A stretch of 64,000 nucleotides of DNA from Devosia sp. (GTDB lineage: Bacteria > Pseudomonadota > Alphaproteobacteria > Rhizobiales > Devosiaceae), in the NCBI RefSeq assembly GCF_024707125.1, contig NZ_JANQAH010000005.1, forward strand, positions 124,001-188,000, given 5' to 3'. Under the pieces are notes generated by a model, which was given only the letters and a program-made list of their open reading frames with translations, searched no databases and was not told the origin of the DNA. The number at the start of each line of letters is the position of its first letter. Position 1 is the stretch's first letter. Below are positions 34,472-43,531 of the stretch, piece after piece. A program made the translations under genes and the position numbers.

Positions 34472-34610
34472 GGGGCTCCAGTAGCCCTCATGGTGAGGTG
34501 CGCGGCGAAGCGAAGCCTCGAACCACGAGGGCGTGGCATCCTGGGCTTCCACTCGCTCGACCCCGTGGTTCGAGGGTCGGCTAGCCTCCCACCTCACCAT
34601 GAGGTCTTCT
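34472..34610. repeat. Long inverted repeat, family C, copy 2
   Basis: Left arm CAGTAGCCCTCATGGTGAGG ... GCCTCGAACCACGAGGG, right arm CCCGTGGTTCGAGG ... CACCTCACCATGAGG. Same design as 14415-14542 with more differences in the loop. Lies between the ArsR-type regulator and abfA. Confidence 0.75.
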
Positions 34611-34614
34611 TTAG

Positions 34615-35544
34615 TCACCGCGCCGTCTGCAACCGCATAATAATATCCTGGTCGTAGTTCCCAAAACCGCGCCCAAAGATATTGATCCCGCCCGGATGCC
34701 TGGCATCAGGCTTCACCGCAATCCGCAACCGGATCGAGTGGTGATTTGAAAGATCGAGGTCCACCAGCGACACCGGCGAAATCTTCACCCCGTCGACATA
34801 GGTGCCTTCGCCCGTCACCCGCCAGCTCTTGAGCTTGCCATATTGGCTGCCCTTGAGCTTCCACCAGTCCGGGGTATAAACCCCACGTTTGTCGCCAAAA
34901 TCCCCCGGCGAGGTCCACGTCCCGATTTCGGTGCCATTGACCGAAAGCGTGATATCGCTCGGCCAATCCGCCGATGTCCCCGGCACTTCCGAGCTCAATT
35001 CCAGCGCAAATTCAAGTACTTCGATGGTGTTCTGCGCCAGCTTGGCATTGTTGGGAAACTGATATTCGAGGAACCCGCGGGTAAACCAGATCAGCCCCGC
35101 CTTCATCCGGTCCGGCTCGAGATAGGTTTCCGGCACATCCAGCAACCCGATAATGCCCTCGGTCGAGCACAGCCCACACGGCGCCGAAACCTCGCAACTC
35201 GTATAAAGCCCAAGCGGCATCGCTACCTCGATCGAGTTCGACCGCAGCGGGGTGATGTCGTCCTTGAACATCACCAGCACTTCGTCAAACGTCGAGTGGC
35301 AAATCTTCTGATTGCCCTTCCGCGCCTTCTGCGTCTCGGTGCGGATCAGCCCGGCCGTCTCAAGGATCTGCAGATTGGTCGATACGGTCGACTGCGGCAG
35401 GTCCAGCTTGTCGGCAATATCATTGCCATTGAGCGGCCCTTCCACATGCAGCAGTTTCAGGATGCGCACCCGGATCGGCGACGCCAAACCCTTCAGAACC
35501 TCGATATCCTCTTCGGGATCGACGACCAGAAAATTACGGCTCAT
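34615..35544 (-). CDS. ArsR-type HTH regulator with long C-terminal ligand-binding domain
   Basis: A 309-residue protein. Residues 15-80 are an ArsR-like winged helix (LKGLASPIRVRILKLLHVEG... LDLPQSTVSTNLQILETAGLI in pieces). The rest, about 220 residues, is unusual: a segment with CEVSAPCGLCSTEGIIGLLD, then beta-rich sequence (ITLSVNGTEIGTWTSPGDFG; VYTPDWWKLKGSQYGKLKSW; SNHHSIRLRIAVK) that looks like a jelly-roll or carbohydrate-binding domain. Position beside GH51 and the Opp transporter suggests it senses an arabinose-containing sugar. The start ATG 35544 has no strong ribosome site. Confidence 0.8.
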   Translation of the reverse strand: MSRNFLVVDPEEDIEVLKGLASPIRVRILKLLHVEGPLNGNDIADKLDLPQSTVSTNLQILETAGLIRTETQKARKGNQKICHSTFDEVLVMFKDDITPLRSNSIEVAMPLGLYTSCEVSAPCGLCSTEGIIGLLDVPETYLEPDRMKAGLIWFTRGFLEYQFPNNAKLAQNTIEVLEFALELSSEVPGTSADWPSDITLSVNGTEIGTWTSPGDFGDKRGVYTPDWWKLKGSQYGKLKSWRVTGEGTYVDGVKISPVSLVDLDLSNHHSIRLRIAVKPDARHPGGINIFGRGFGNYDQDIIMRLQTAR

Positions 35545-35698
35545 AGGGGATTAGGCTTTCAGATGATGGACAGCAATTGTCTATCAAAAAGTCTGAACCA
35601 ATCAAGCAGGCTGCAGCACTTTCGTCACAAAGGCCCGAAAACGGGATGTTTCAAGGAATCAAGAACCGCGAAATACAAAGATGCATCCCGAAACGCGG

Positions 35699-35770
35699 TG
35701 TCATTCCCGCGAAAGCGGGAATCCCTGTTTGGGCGCCGGAACGGAGATTCCCGCTTTCGCGGGAATGACA
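35699..35770. repeat. Intergenic palindromic repeat, family A
   Basis: TGTCATTCCCGCGAAAGCGG, spacer, and inverted copy CCCGCTTTCGCGGGAATGAC. Follows the ATPase gene that ends at 35791. Confidence 0.8.
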
Positions 35771-35790
35771 CGGTGGATGGGCAGAGAAGC

Positions 35791-36846
35791 TCACCCCACC
35801 CGCAGCCCTTCCCCATTGAAATAATGAGCTTCTTTGGAATTTATCCCCAGTGTGATGGGGTCGTGTATCTTGTACTGCGACTGCCCCGGCGCCTGCACCA
35901 GCAGCGTGTCACCCGAAGCGACGCGCACATAAAGGAACACCTCGCTCCCTAGATATTCGACCAGCGTGATCGTCCCCTCGACCGTCAGTTCGCCAGCGCC
36001 AATCGTCACCTGCTCCGGCCGCACCCCAATGCTGATCTTCCCTTCGGCCTGCTTATCGGCGGGCAGGGGCAGCGTCCCAAGCCCCGCAACCTCCACCTTG
36101 CCGCCCGCCGCCGTCGCCGCCAGCACATTCATCTTTGGCGAGCCAATGAACGTCGCGACAAACAGGTTCGCCGGCGCATTGTAGAGCTCATAGGGCGTGC
36201 CCACCTGCTCGATCCGCCCCTTGTTCAGCACCACGATCCGCGTCGCCATGGTCATGGCCTCCACCTGATCATGGGTGACATAAATCATCGTTGTGCCCAA
36301 CCTATTGTAAAGGCTGGCCAATTCGACGCGCATCTGCACCCGCAGCTCAGCGTCAAGGTTCGACAGTGGCTCATCGAACAGGAACAGTTGCGGCTCGCGC
36401 ACGATCGCCCGCCCGATGGCCACGCGCTGTTTCTGCCCGCCCGAAAGCTGCCGCGGCTTGCGCTCCAGCAGCTCTTCAATGCGCAGAATCCGCGCCGCTT
36501 CCGCCACGCGCCGCTCGATCTCCTCCCGCGGCATCCGCAGGTTCACCAGCCCGAAAGCCAGGTTCTTCCGCACGCTCATATGCGGATAGAGCGCATAGGA
36601 TTGAAACACCATCGAGAGATTGCGCTGGCTCGCCGGCAGGTCGTTGACGATCCGGTCGCCGATGGCGATCGTCCCGTCCGTAATCTCCTCAAGCCCTGCA
36701 ATCATCCGCAACAGCGTCGATTTTCCGCAGCCCGAAGGTCCGACCAGCACGAGAAATTCGCCCGAATTCACCGCCAGGTCGATGCCGTGAATGATCGGCA
36801 CTTGCCCGTAGCTCTTGCGCACTTCGGAAAGGGTAACTGCAGCCAT
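35791..36846 (-). CDS. CUT1-family sugar ABC transporter ATPase (UgpC/MsmK type)
   Basis: A 351-residue ATPase: Walker [10 protein letters not shown] near residue 37, signature [14 protein letters not shown] near 134, Walker [13 protein letters not shown] near 156, and a C-terminal OB-fold/TOBE region (ISIGVRPEQVTIG). This C-terminal extension is typical of CUT1 carbohydrate importers. AGGAG precedes ATG 36846, which starts 10 bases after the permease stop. Last gene of the five-gene sugar operon. Confidence 0.93.
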   Translation of the reverse strand: MAAVTLSEVRKSYGQVPIIHGIDLAVNSGEFLVLVGPSGCGKSTLLRMIAGLEEITDGTIAIGDRIVNDLPASQRNLSMVFQSYALYPHMSVRKNLAFGLVNLRMPREEIERRVAEAARILRIEELLERKPRQLSGGQKQRVAIGRAIVREPQLFLFDEPLSNLDAELRVQMRVELASLYNRLGTTMIYVTHDQVEAMTMATRIVVLNKGRIEQVGTPYELYNAPANLFVATFIGSPKMNVLAATAAGGKVEVAGLGTLPLPADKQAEGKISIGVRPEQVTIGAGELTVEGTITLVEYLGSEVFLYVRVASGDTLLVQAPGQSQYKIHDPITLGINSKEAHYFNGEGLRVG

Positions 36847-36856
36847 GGCAAAACTC

Positions 36857-37762
36857 CTACTTCAGCCCGCTCATGGCAATGCCGCGGATGATAAGTCGCT
36901 GGAAAATAACGAAGAACAGGATGATCGGCAGGATCGAGAGGATCGACATGGCGAACATCGGTCCATATTGGCTGACCCCGTCCGAGCTGATGAAACTGCG
37001 AAGCGCCAGGGGCACCGTGTAGTCTTCCATGTCGTTGAGATAGACGAGCGGCCCGAGGAAATCCTCCCAGGTCCAGATGAACGAGAAGATCGCCGCCGTC
37101 GCCATCGCTGGCAGGCTCAGCGGCATGATGATGGCCCAGTAAATCTTGAACGGCGAACACCCATCGATCATCGCCGCCTCATCCAGCTCGCGCGGCAATT
37201 GCCGGAAAAACTGGATCATCAGGAAGATAAAGAAGGCATCGCCCGCCAGAAACCGCGGCACGATCAGCGGCAGATAGGTATCCACCCAGCCCAGGTTCAA
37301 AAACAGCAGATATTGGGGGATGAGCACGACGTGATAGGGGATCATCAGCGTCATCATCATCAGCGCAAACCAGATGGTTTTTCCTGAAAACTCAAGCCGC
37401 GCAAAGGCATAGGCGGCAAACGAGCACGAGATGACATTGCCGATCACCGACAGCACGGTGACCACAGTCGAATTCCAGAAGAACGTCGTAAAGCTGACGG
37501 GCAGGGCGTTCCACCCCGCCCAATAGTTCTGCCACTGAAACTCCCGCGGCCAGAGCCCGAGATCGCCAAAAATCTGGTTGTCCGGCTTCAGCGAACTCGC
37601 GAGCATCCACAGCAGCGGATAGATCATGATCAGCGACGTGATGATCAGGAACACATGCTTTAGCAGCGCCGCCTTCTTTGCCCGCTTGGCCTTCGCCTCG
37701 CGATAGGCGCGCGCCACCTCGGCGGTGCTGAGCATGGCAGGGGTAATGGTCGCCTCGGTCAT
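36857..37762 (-). CDS. CUT1-family sugar ABC permease (MalG type)
   Basis: A 301-residue inner-membrane protein with six helices; the EAA motif is ELDEAAMIDGCSPFKIYWAIIMPLSLPA-like (seen as DEAAMIDGCSPFKIYW), the MalG-side version, and the C-terminus QRLIIRGIAMSGLK is typical. It starts 3 bases after the other permease stop. Confidence 0.92.
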   Translation of the reverse strand: MTEATITPAMLSTAEVARAYREAKAKRAKKAALLKHVFLIITSLIMIYPLLWMLASSLKPDNQIFGDLGLWPREFQWQNYWAGWNALPVSFTTFFWNSTVVTVLSVIGNVISCSFAAYAFARLEFSGKTIWFALMMMTLMIPYHVVLIPQYLLFLNLGWVDTYLPLIVPRFLAGDAFFIFLMIQFFRQLPRELDEAAMIDGCSPFKIYWAIIMPLSLPAMATAAIFSFIWTWEDFLGPLVYLNDMEDYTVPLALRSFISSDGVSQYGPMFAMSILSILPIILFFVIFQRLIIRGIAMSGLK

Positions 37763-37765
37763 GGC

Positions 37766-38659
37766 TCAGCCCCTCTCGTTCTCGTAGTGGACCCAATATT
37801 TCGAGGTCCAAAAGGCGATAGCGGTGAAGAGCGCGATGATCAGCAGCAGCACCCAGGCCAGCGCCGAGGCATAGCCCATGCGGAGAAACGCAAAGGCCTC
37901 GTTGTAGAGATAGACCGTGAAAAACAGCAGGCTATCGAGCGGCGCACCCGTGCCACCGGAAATGATGAAAGCCCCCGAAAAGCTCTTGAACGCCTCGATC
38001 ATCTGCAACACGAGATTGAAGAAAATCACCGGCGCTAGCAGCGGCACGGTAATGGCGAAAAACTTCCGCACCGGCCCTGCCGCATCGATCTCCGCCGCCT
38101 CATAAAGCTCCTGCGGAATGGCCCGAAGCCCCGCCAAAAAGATCAGCATGGGCGAGCCAAACTGCCAGATCGCCAGCACGATCAGCGTCCACAGCGAATA
38201 CTTTGGATCGCTCAGCCAATAGGGCCCATCACCCCCAAACAGCCGCAGGATCGAATTGATCACCCCGTCATAATTGAACAGCTGTCGCCAGAGGATCGCG
38301 ACGGCAATCGAGCCGCCAAGAATGGATGGCAGATAGAACAGCGCCCGATACCAACCAATGGCCCGAATACCCTTGTCGAGCGCCATGGCGACACCCAGCG
38401 CGAACATCAGCTTCAGCGGCACCGAAATAACCACGAACTGGAACGTCACCTGCAGCGCTTTCCAGAAACGCTGGTCCATCTGGAACATGTAGAAATAGTT
38501 GTCCAAGCCGATCCACTGCGGCGGCCGAACCACGTTGTACTTGGTGAAGCTGAGATAGAGCGACGCCAGGATCGGCCCGATAGCGAGCAGGAAAAACCCG
38601 ATCAGCCAGGGCGATAAAAAGGCATAGCCGGCGAAATTGCGTCTCAGGAATTTGTGCAT
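37766..38659 (-). CDS. CUT1-family sugar ABC permease (MalF type)
   Basis: A 297-residue permease with N-terminal FAGYAFLSPWLIGFFLLAIG and EAA loop LYEAAEIDAAGPVRKFFAITV, the MalF/UgpA-type sequence. GAGGCTGGG precedes ATG 38659. It follows the binding protein by 68 bases. Confidence 0.92.
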   Translation of the reverse strand: MHKFLRRNFAGYAFLSPWLIGFFLLAIGPILASLYLSFTKYNVVRPPQWIGLDNYFYMFQMDQRFWKALQVTFQFVVISVPLKLMFALGVAMALDKGIRAIGWYRALFYLPSILGGSIAVAILWRQLFNYDGVINSILRLFGGDGPYWLSDPKYSLWTLIVLAIWQFGSPMLIFLAGLRAIPQELYEAAEIDAAGPVRKFFAITVPLLAPVIFFNLVLQMIEAFKSFSGAFIISGGTGAPLDSLLFFTVYLYNEAFAFLRMGYASALAWVLLLIIALFTAIAFWTSKYWVHYENERG

Positions 38660-38727
38660 CCCAGCCTCGTCACTATGAAAAACACCCGCCGCCCTCCAGG
38701 GAAAGGGCGGCGGGCCGGGTCAGGCTT

Positions 38728-40029
38728 TTAGGCGCGAGCCAGGATCGCCTTTGCCTGATTGAGGAAGTCCGTCGCCACTTCCGGAATGGTCCGCTCGCCG
38801 AGAAGCACCGACACAGCCAGACGCTCGAACGTCTGCTCCACTTCGGCCGAACCGCTCGGCGGCGGCGCGGTCAGCGGCGCGGTCTTGCCCTGGATCCTGT
38901 CGATGAACTCCACCGACACTTTTTCGGCCGCCGACAGGTTCGGCTCCAGCGCCGCGCGCACTTCGGAATTGGACGGAATACCGCGCTCAAGCCCGAGCAC
39001 CGCCGTCATATCGAGATCATTCACGAAGGCGCTCATATAGGCCGTCGCCGCTTCCGGATTGCCGCTGTCGCGCGTCAGGCAGACGAACTGGCTGGGCTGG
39101 ATCACCGATCCCGGGATCATCTCGGGCGTGTTGGGATAAACCGCCGCGCCCAAAATATCCTGCATCAGCCCCTGCACACCGACGAGCTGGTTGCTCCAGA
39201 GATACGACATTGCCGATTTGCCGGTGACCACGCCAAGCTGGCTCAGTTCCGAAACCCCGGCCAGCGCCGCCGATTCCGGCCCCGGAGGCGTACCACCCGC
39301 ATCACGGATCGCGGCCCAGGTGCTCCAATATTCCTCGACGATTTCCTGCGTCGGACCATAGGAGCCATCCTCATTGTAGAGGTTGGCACCCTTCTGCACG
39401 GTGAAATCGGAAAAGTTCTGGTAGTCGGCCGTATTGTCGTCGGTGCCCGGAATCCCGGTCGCTTCCTTGATCGCGGCCGCGAACTCTTTCAGCTCGTCAT
39501 AAGTGTACGCAAACGGATCAAAGGTCTCGCCCGGCTTCACGCCCGCTTCTTCAAAGAGCCGCGTATTGAACACCGCCATATGCGAATTCGCGCCGATCGA
39601 CAGCGCATAGAATTTCCCGTCCACCGTGCCGGCATCGATGGCGCTCTGGTCCATCTTCGAAATATCGAGGCTCTTGCCAACAAAATCGTCGAGCGGCACC
39701 ACGGCGCCATTGGCGATATATTCGAACAGCACGCCATAACCCTGCTGGATCACGTCGGGCATGTTGCCGCCGGCAATCTGCGTCGTGAGCTTGGTGAAAT
39801 AGTCTGCAAAGCCGAGCGTTTCGCCGGAAACCACCACACCCGGCGTCTTGCCGTTATAGATGTCGATGACGGCAAAGGTGCGCTTGTCGCGTTCCGGATT
39901 GCCCCACCAGAAGTGGCGCACGGCCGCGTCCTGCGCAAAGGCCGGCCGGCCAAAGGCGGACATTACGGCGACAGAACCGGCAAAGCCGGCCGATGTGTGC
40001 AGGAACTGCCTGCGGTTGAATTTGCTCAT
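38728..40029 (-). CDS. Family 1 extracellular sugar-binding protein
   Basis: A 433-residue periplasmic binding protein. The N-terminus MSKFNRRQFLHTSAGFAGSV carries a twin-Arg motif and ends AFAQDA, so Tat export is likely. The body has the family 1 pattern (FTKLTTQIAGGNMPDVIQQG; LYALSIGANSHMAVFNTRLFEEAGV in pieces; AFVNDLDMTAVLGLERGIPS). GGGAGG precedes ATG 40029. It belongs with the two permeases and ATPase downstream. The sugar is not known; the neighbours handle arabinosides. Confidence 0.92.
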   Translation of the reverse strand: MSKFNRRQFLHTSAGFAGSVAVMSAFGRPAFAQDAAVRHFWWGNPERDKRTFAVIDIYNGKTPGVVVSGETLGFADYFTKLTTQIAGGNMPDVIQQGYGVLFEYIANGAVVPLDDFVGKSLDISKMDQSAIDAGTVDGKFYALSIGANSHMAVFNTRLFEEAGVKPGETFDPFAYTYDELKEFAAAIKEATGIPGTDDNTADYQNFSDFTVQKGANLYNEDGSYGPTQEIVEEYWSTWAAIRDAGGTPPGPESAALAGVSELSQLGVVTGKSAMSYLWSNQLVGVQGLMQDILGAAVYPNTPEMIPGSVIQPSQFVCLTRDSGNPEAATAYMSAFVNDLDMTAVLGLERGIPSNSEVRAALEPNLSAAEKVSVEFIDRIQGKTAPLTAPPPSGSAEVEQTFERLAVSVLLGERTIPEVATDFLNQAKAILARA

Positions 40030-40128
40030 GGTTTCCTCCCGAAATGAGCTACGTACGTCAGAACTGGATGCGTTTATTTGGTCTTGTGCATTCCGGCTGA
40101 AGCGGTCTTTCGCTGCTAGTGTCTCCGA

Positions 40129-41799
40129 TCAATAGGTTGGGTGTGTCAGCCGCGAGGTTTTTTGCCGTGTGAAGGCGCCATCCCTGAGCGCCTGCACTTC
40201 ATTGGGGCCAATGGTAAAGTCGAGCCGCGCGCCACCAATCTCCAGCGCCCCGGCAATATCAGTCACGCTCATCCCGATCAGCGCTTCGATCTTACCCGCC
40301 CGATCCGTCACCACGCGCACGCCCTTCGGCGCCGAAAACAGCGGCGCCCCATCGCGAAACACGCGCAGAGTCACCCCGTCATTGACCATCTCAAACCGGT
40401 GCCCATCGACCACCCGAGCATAGGCTGTTGCATGAGCGACATCCCGATGCTCGATCTGATAGGGCACGAGCCCGGTGAACCACAGCGTCCCCTCCGGCCG
40501 CGGCAAAATCCCCGTCAGCCGCTCGATGAAATCGAGGAGACACAGGATGCTGGGCGAATAGGCCTCGGTAAAACCCATCGCGCCGTTGAACGGATTGATG
40601 GTCTGCGCAAAGCGCTCGCCCCGGAAGAGCGCCGAAAGCGTGGGCTGCATCATCCAGGTCAATTCCACATGCCGCCCATGGTGCTCAAAGGCATGCGCCG
40701 CCCGGATCAGCGTCAGAAAATTCGTCGGCCCGCACCAGCTATTATAGTCAAACGCCGGATCGAACCGCGGATCATCGAGCGCTATGGACGTGAACGGATA
40801 TTTCGCGAAAAACTTCCGCGTGTTGAGCAGATACCGGCCCAGCGCCTCTGCGAAAAAGTCCTCGTCGCCCACTTCGCAAGCCAGCACGCGCAGCAACACA
40901 TCCGATTGCACGCGGATGAACTGGCCATTGCGGTCGAGATCGTAGAAAAACCCGTCATCGGGATCAAAACACTGCTCGAACAGCGCCGTCCGGCTCGCCT
41001 CCGCCCTTTCGTGCCACCCCGAACCATCCTCGCCCAGTTCCTCTGCCATCAGCGCCAGATAGTCCCGCTGGCAGGCGACATTCGCCGTCAGATCAGGCGC
41101 GATAAACGGCAGCACCGGATTGTCCGCCCGATAGCGCTTGGGATCATTCCCCTCCGGCGAATCCGGCACATGCCAAAAACGCGCCGAAAGATCGTGCCCC
41201 GTATCAAAGGCGCAAAACGCCTCGACCGCCCCAGTCCCCCGCGTGTCGCGCCAGCGCGCCAGCCAGGCATCGTTCCGCCCCATGGCGACATAGAGTTTCC
41301 TGAGATAGTCCCGATCCCGCCCATTGAGCGCAAAATGGTTCCACACCGACCGCGCCAGCGGCGTCACCGTCTGGATCTGCGAAAACACCGGCCCCGTCTG
41401 CGTCAGCTTGTAGGGAAAAAGCCCGTCCTCGCGCTGATTTCCAGCAAAGCCGGCAAAGGTGTCCCCGGCGACTTTTGGAATAAACCGCGACAGCAGTTCG
41501 GCATTGATCGTGCCCGTGCTCTCAAGCCAGCAACCGTAATAAATGCCGCCTTCATTGAGGATGGCGTCGCTCCCCGCCGTCGGCTTGATGCAGGAAATCA
41601 GCTCCCGCACCGCATCGCCAAAGCGCTGCTCCATGGCCGGCGAACTGGCCACAAGAGCCACACCGGAAGCCACAAATTCATCGACCGCCGCCTGGCCATG
41701 TTCGGTATCGACCGGCACGGCAACCTTGGCCGCGCGCAGCCGCGCAAGCAGCGTTTCCGCTACCGACACACCTCCGCTGACGCCAAGCGCCTCGGCCAT
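40129..41799 (-). CDS. MGH1/GH63-like (alpha/alpha)6-barrel glycoside hydrolase
   Basis: A 556-residue cytoplasmic protein with helical-barrel repeats: TGTINAELLSRFIPK, AGNQREDGLFPYKLTQTGPVFSQIQTVTPLARSVW, CFDPDDGFFYDLDR, and DYNSWCGPTNFLTLIRAAHAF. The mix of D-G-L-F-P and W-x-G-P-x-N patches resembles the GH63/MGH1-like group and related amylo-glucosidase folds. A small beta domain follows. The ATG at 41799 has GGGAGGATTTTGGGCG upstream. It is first in the operon before the CUT1 transporter, so it probably splits the imported sugar. The exact linkage is unknown. Confidence 0.75.
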   Translation of the reverse strand: MAEALGVSGGVSVAETLLARLRAAKVAVPVDTEHGQAAVDEFVASGVALVASSPAMEQRFGDAVRELISCIKPTAGSDAILNEGGIYYGCWLESTGTINAELLSRFIPKVAGDTFAGFAGNQREDGLFPYKLTQTGPVFSQIQTVTPLARSVWNHFALNGRDRDYLRKLYVAMGRNDAWLARWRDTRGTGAVEAFCAFDTGHDLSARFWHVPDSPEGNDPKRYRADNPVLPFIAPDLTANVACQRDYLALMAEELGEDGSGWHERAEASRTALFEQCFDPDDGFFYDLDRNGQFIRVQSDVLLRVLACEVGDEDFFAEALGRYLLNTRKFFAKYPFTSIALDDPRFDPAFDYNSWCGPTNFLTLIRAAHAFEHHGRHVELTWMMQPTLSALFRGERFAQTINPFNGAMGFTEAYSPSILCLLDFIERLTGILPRPEGTLWFTGLVPYQIEHRDVAHATAYARVVDGHRFEMVNDGVTLRVFRDGAPLFSAPKGVRVVTDRAGKIEALIGMSVTDIAGALEIGGARLDFTIGPNEVQALRDGAFTRQKTSRLTHPTY

Positions 41800-42338
41800 C
41801 GCCCAAAATCCTCCCAGCTGCCGGAATGGCAGCAAAACCTGTCCCGGTATGCCGGGATCGATATGGGTCGAGTGCTGGGGGAGAAATGGACTGCCCGCCA
41901 ACCGCGACCGCACGGTTGAGTTACCCAAGGGGCCATCCAGAAGGCCGATACGAGCATCTGTCCGTGTTTGTTTCGGTCAGACAGAAGACGTACCGCGTAG
42001 CGCGCGCTTGACCACATACCCTGGCTGGGCCCTTGGGCCCATGACGCGTCTCCGGCCGATCCTGGAGGATTGATCCCGCCCAGATGCCAATACTGTGCCG
42101 ATCACAGGTGCATTCTGTCAACTCGATTTCGTGCAACATCCGAAATTTGTCAATTTTGCCGTTTCATATCAATGAGTTAAATCAAGTGCACTACCATACA
42201 AGACTCTGTGCCGCCTTTTGACTTTGCCCATCGGCAGGCTAGATTGTCGCAATTCATCGCCGTGTCATTCCCGCGAAAGCGGGAACCCTTGTTTATGAGG
42301 CAAGGGACGATAACGGACCGGCATCAGGAGACGGACCT
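41800..42338. other. 539-base divergent intergenic region
   Basis: Separates the GH63-like operon (minus) from acuI (plus). The part at 42110-42210 is AT-rich and holds two minus-strand TTGACA boxes (42117-42122 and 42149-42154), so a leader of about 300 bases before ATG 41799 is possible. A half family A repeat (GTGTCATTCCCGCGAAAGCG) starts at 42262. I found no convincing gene; short frames here lack ribosome sites and look random. Confidence 0.55.
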
Positions 42339-43331
42339 ATGAGCTTTCGCGCCCTTGTTACGCATAAGGCCGAGGATGGCAGCGTCAGCAACGCGATCGA
42401 AACGCTGGACGATTCCCGGCTGCCCGCAGGCAATGTCACGGTCGACGTGGACTGGGCCGATCTGAACTACAAGGATGGCCTGTGCCTGACCGGGCAGGGC
42501 GGTCTCGTCCGCACCTTTCCTCACGTCGCCGGCATCGATTTTGCCGGCACGGTTCGCGACAGCTCCGACGGCCGTTATCGGGCTGGCGATCCCGTCGTGC
42601 TCACTGGTTGGCGCGTCGGCGAAACCCATTGGGGCGGCTTTTCCGAACGCGCCCGCGTCAATGGCGATTGGCTCGTCCCGCTGCCAAAGGGCCTCACCAC
42701 GCGCGATGCCATGATCGTCGGCACAGCCGGCCTCACCGCCATGCTCGCCATCACCCGCCTGGAAACCGAGGGCCTCACGCCATCCGCCGGCGAAGTCCTC
42801 GTCACCGGTGCTTCAGGTGGGGTCGGCTCCATCGCCATTTCGCTCTTGGCCCGCCTCGGCTACACCGCCGTCGCCCTTTCCGGCCGCCCCGAAAACAGTG
42901 CCGCGCTCACCACCCTCGGCGCCGCCCGCATTCTCGACCGCGCCGAGTTCCTGGCCGATGCCGACAAGCCACTCGAACCCGCCCGCTGGGCCGGCGTCGT
43001 CGATTGCGTCGGCGGCAACGTGCTCGGAAAAGTGCTGAAACAGGTCAAATATGGCGGCTCCGTCGCCGCCCTGGGCAACACGGCCGGCGTGGGGCTTTCC
43101 ACCAACGTCCTGCCCTTCCTCCTCCGCGGAGTGAACCTGCTCGGCATCGACAGCGTCATGCAGCCCTACGAAAAGCGCATCGCCGCCTGGCAGCGCGTCG
43201 CCGAGCTTTTCGACATCCGCGCCTATGGTGCGCTGGTGGAAGAAGTCGACCTTGAGGCTCTTCCCGAAGCCGCCAACCGCATCCTCAAGGGCGAAGTGCG
43301 GGGCAGGGTGCTGGTGAACCCAAGCCGGTAG
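42339..43331 (+). CDS. acuI: AcuI/YhdH-type MDR oxidoreductase (acrylyl-CoA reductase family)
   Basis: A 330-residue medium-chain reductase without the catalytic zinc ligands. WADLNYKDGLCLTGQGG near residue 40 and FPHVAGIDFAGTV near 60 are the AcuI/YhdH signature, and the NADP-binding turn is VTGASGGVGSIAISLL. AcuI reduces acryloyl-CoA to propionyl-CoA with NADPH. No DMSP or 3-hydroxypropionate genes are next to it, so the in vivo role may be general enoyl detoxification. AGGAG lies eight bases before ATG 42339. Confidence 0.9.
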   Translation: MSFRALVTHKAEDGSVSNAIETLDDSRLPAGNVTVDVDWADLNYKDGLCLTGQGGLVRTFPHVAGIDFAGTVRDSSDGRYRAGDPVVLTGWRVGETHWGGFSERARVNGDWLVPLPKGLTTRDAMIVGTAGLTAMLAITRLETEGLTPSAGEVLVTGASGGVGSIAISLLARLGYTAVALSGRPENSAALTTLGAARILDRAEFLADADKPLEPARWAGVVDCVGGNVLGKVLKQVKYGGSVAALGNTAGVGLSTNVLPFLLRGVNLLGIDSVMQPYEKRIAAWQRVAELFDIRAYGALVEEVDLEALPEAANRILKGEVRGRVLVNPSR

Positions 43332-43374
43332 TCCCTCCGCTTTCTAAGGCGCGGGGGATCGTCTATCCACGGCT

Positions 43375-43443
43375 TTCACCCCGGCGAAGGCCGGGGCCCA
43401 TCTTGAGATCCCAGGATAGGCCCGGCCTTCGCCGGGGTGATAA
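43375..43443. repeat. Intergenic palindromic repeat, family A
   Basis: TTCACCCCGGCGAAGGCCGG with GGGCCCATC extension, and the inverted copy GGCCTTCGCCGGGGTGATAA. In the gap between acuI and the LacI regulator. Confidence 0.75.
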
Positions 43444-43531
43444 TCGGGTCTAGGCCGTCCCGTTCCAAAGCTGAAACGGACTTGAACATCCCGTTGACCA
43501 CCGGGCTTTTGCCCATATAGCTTCCGCCCTC

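Noticed and set aside
41800-42110. Small minus-strand genes upstream of the GH63-like gene.
   Set aside because: No ribosome sites and composition unlike the neighbours' coding frames; more likely leader DNA.
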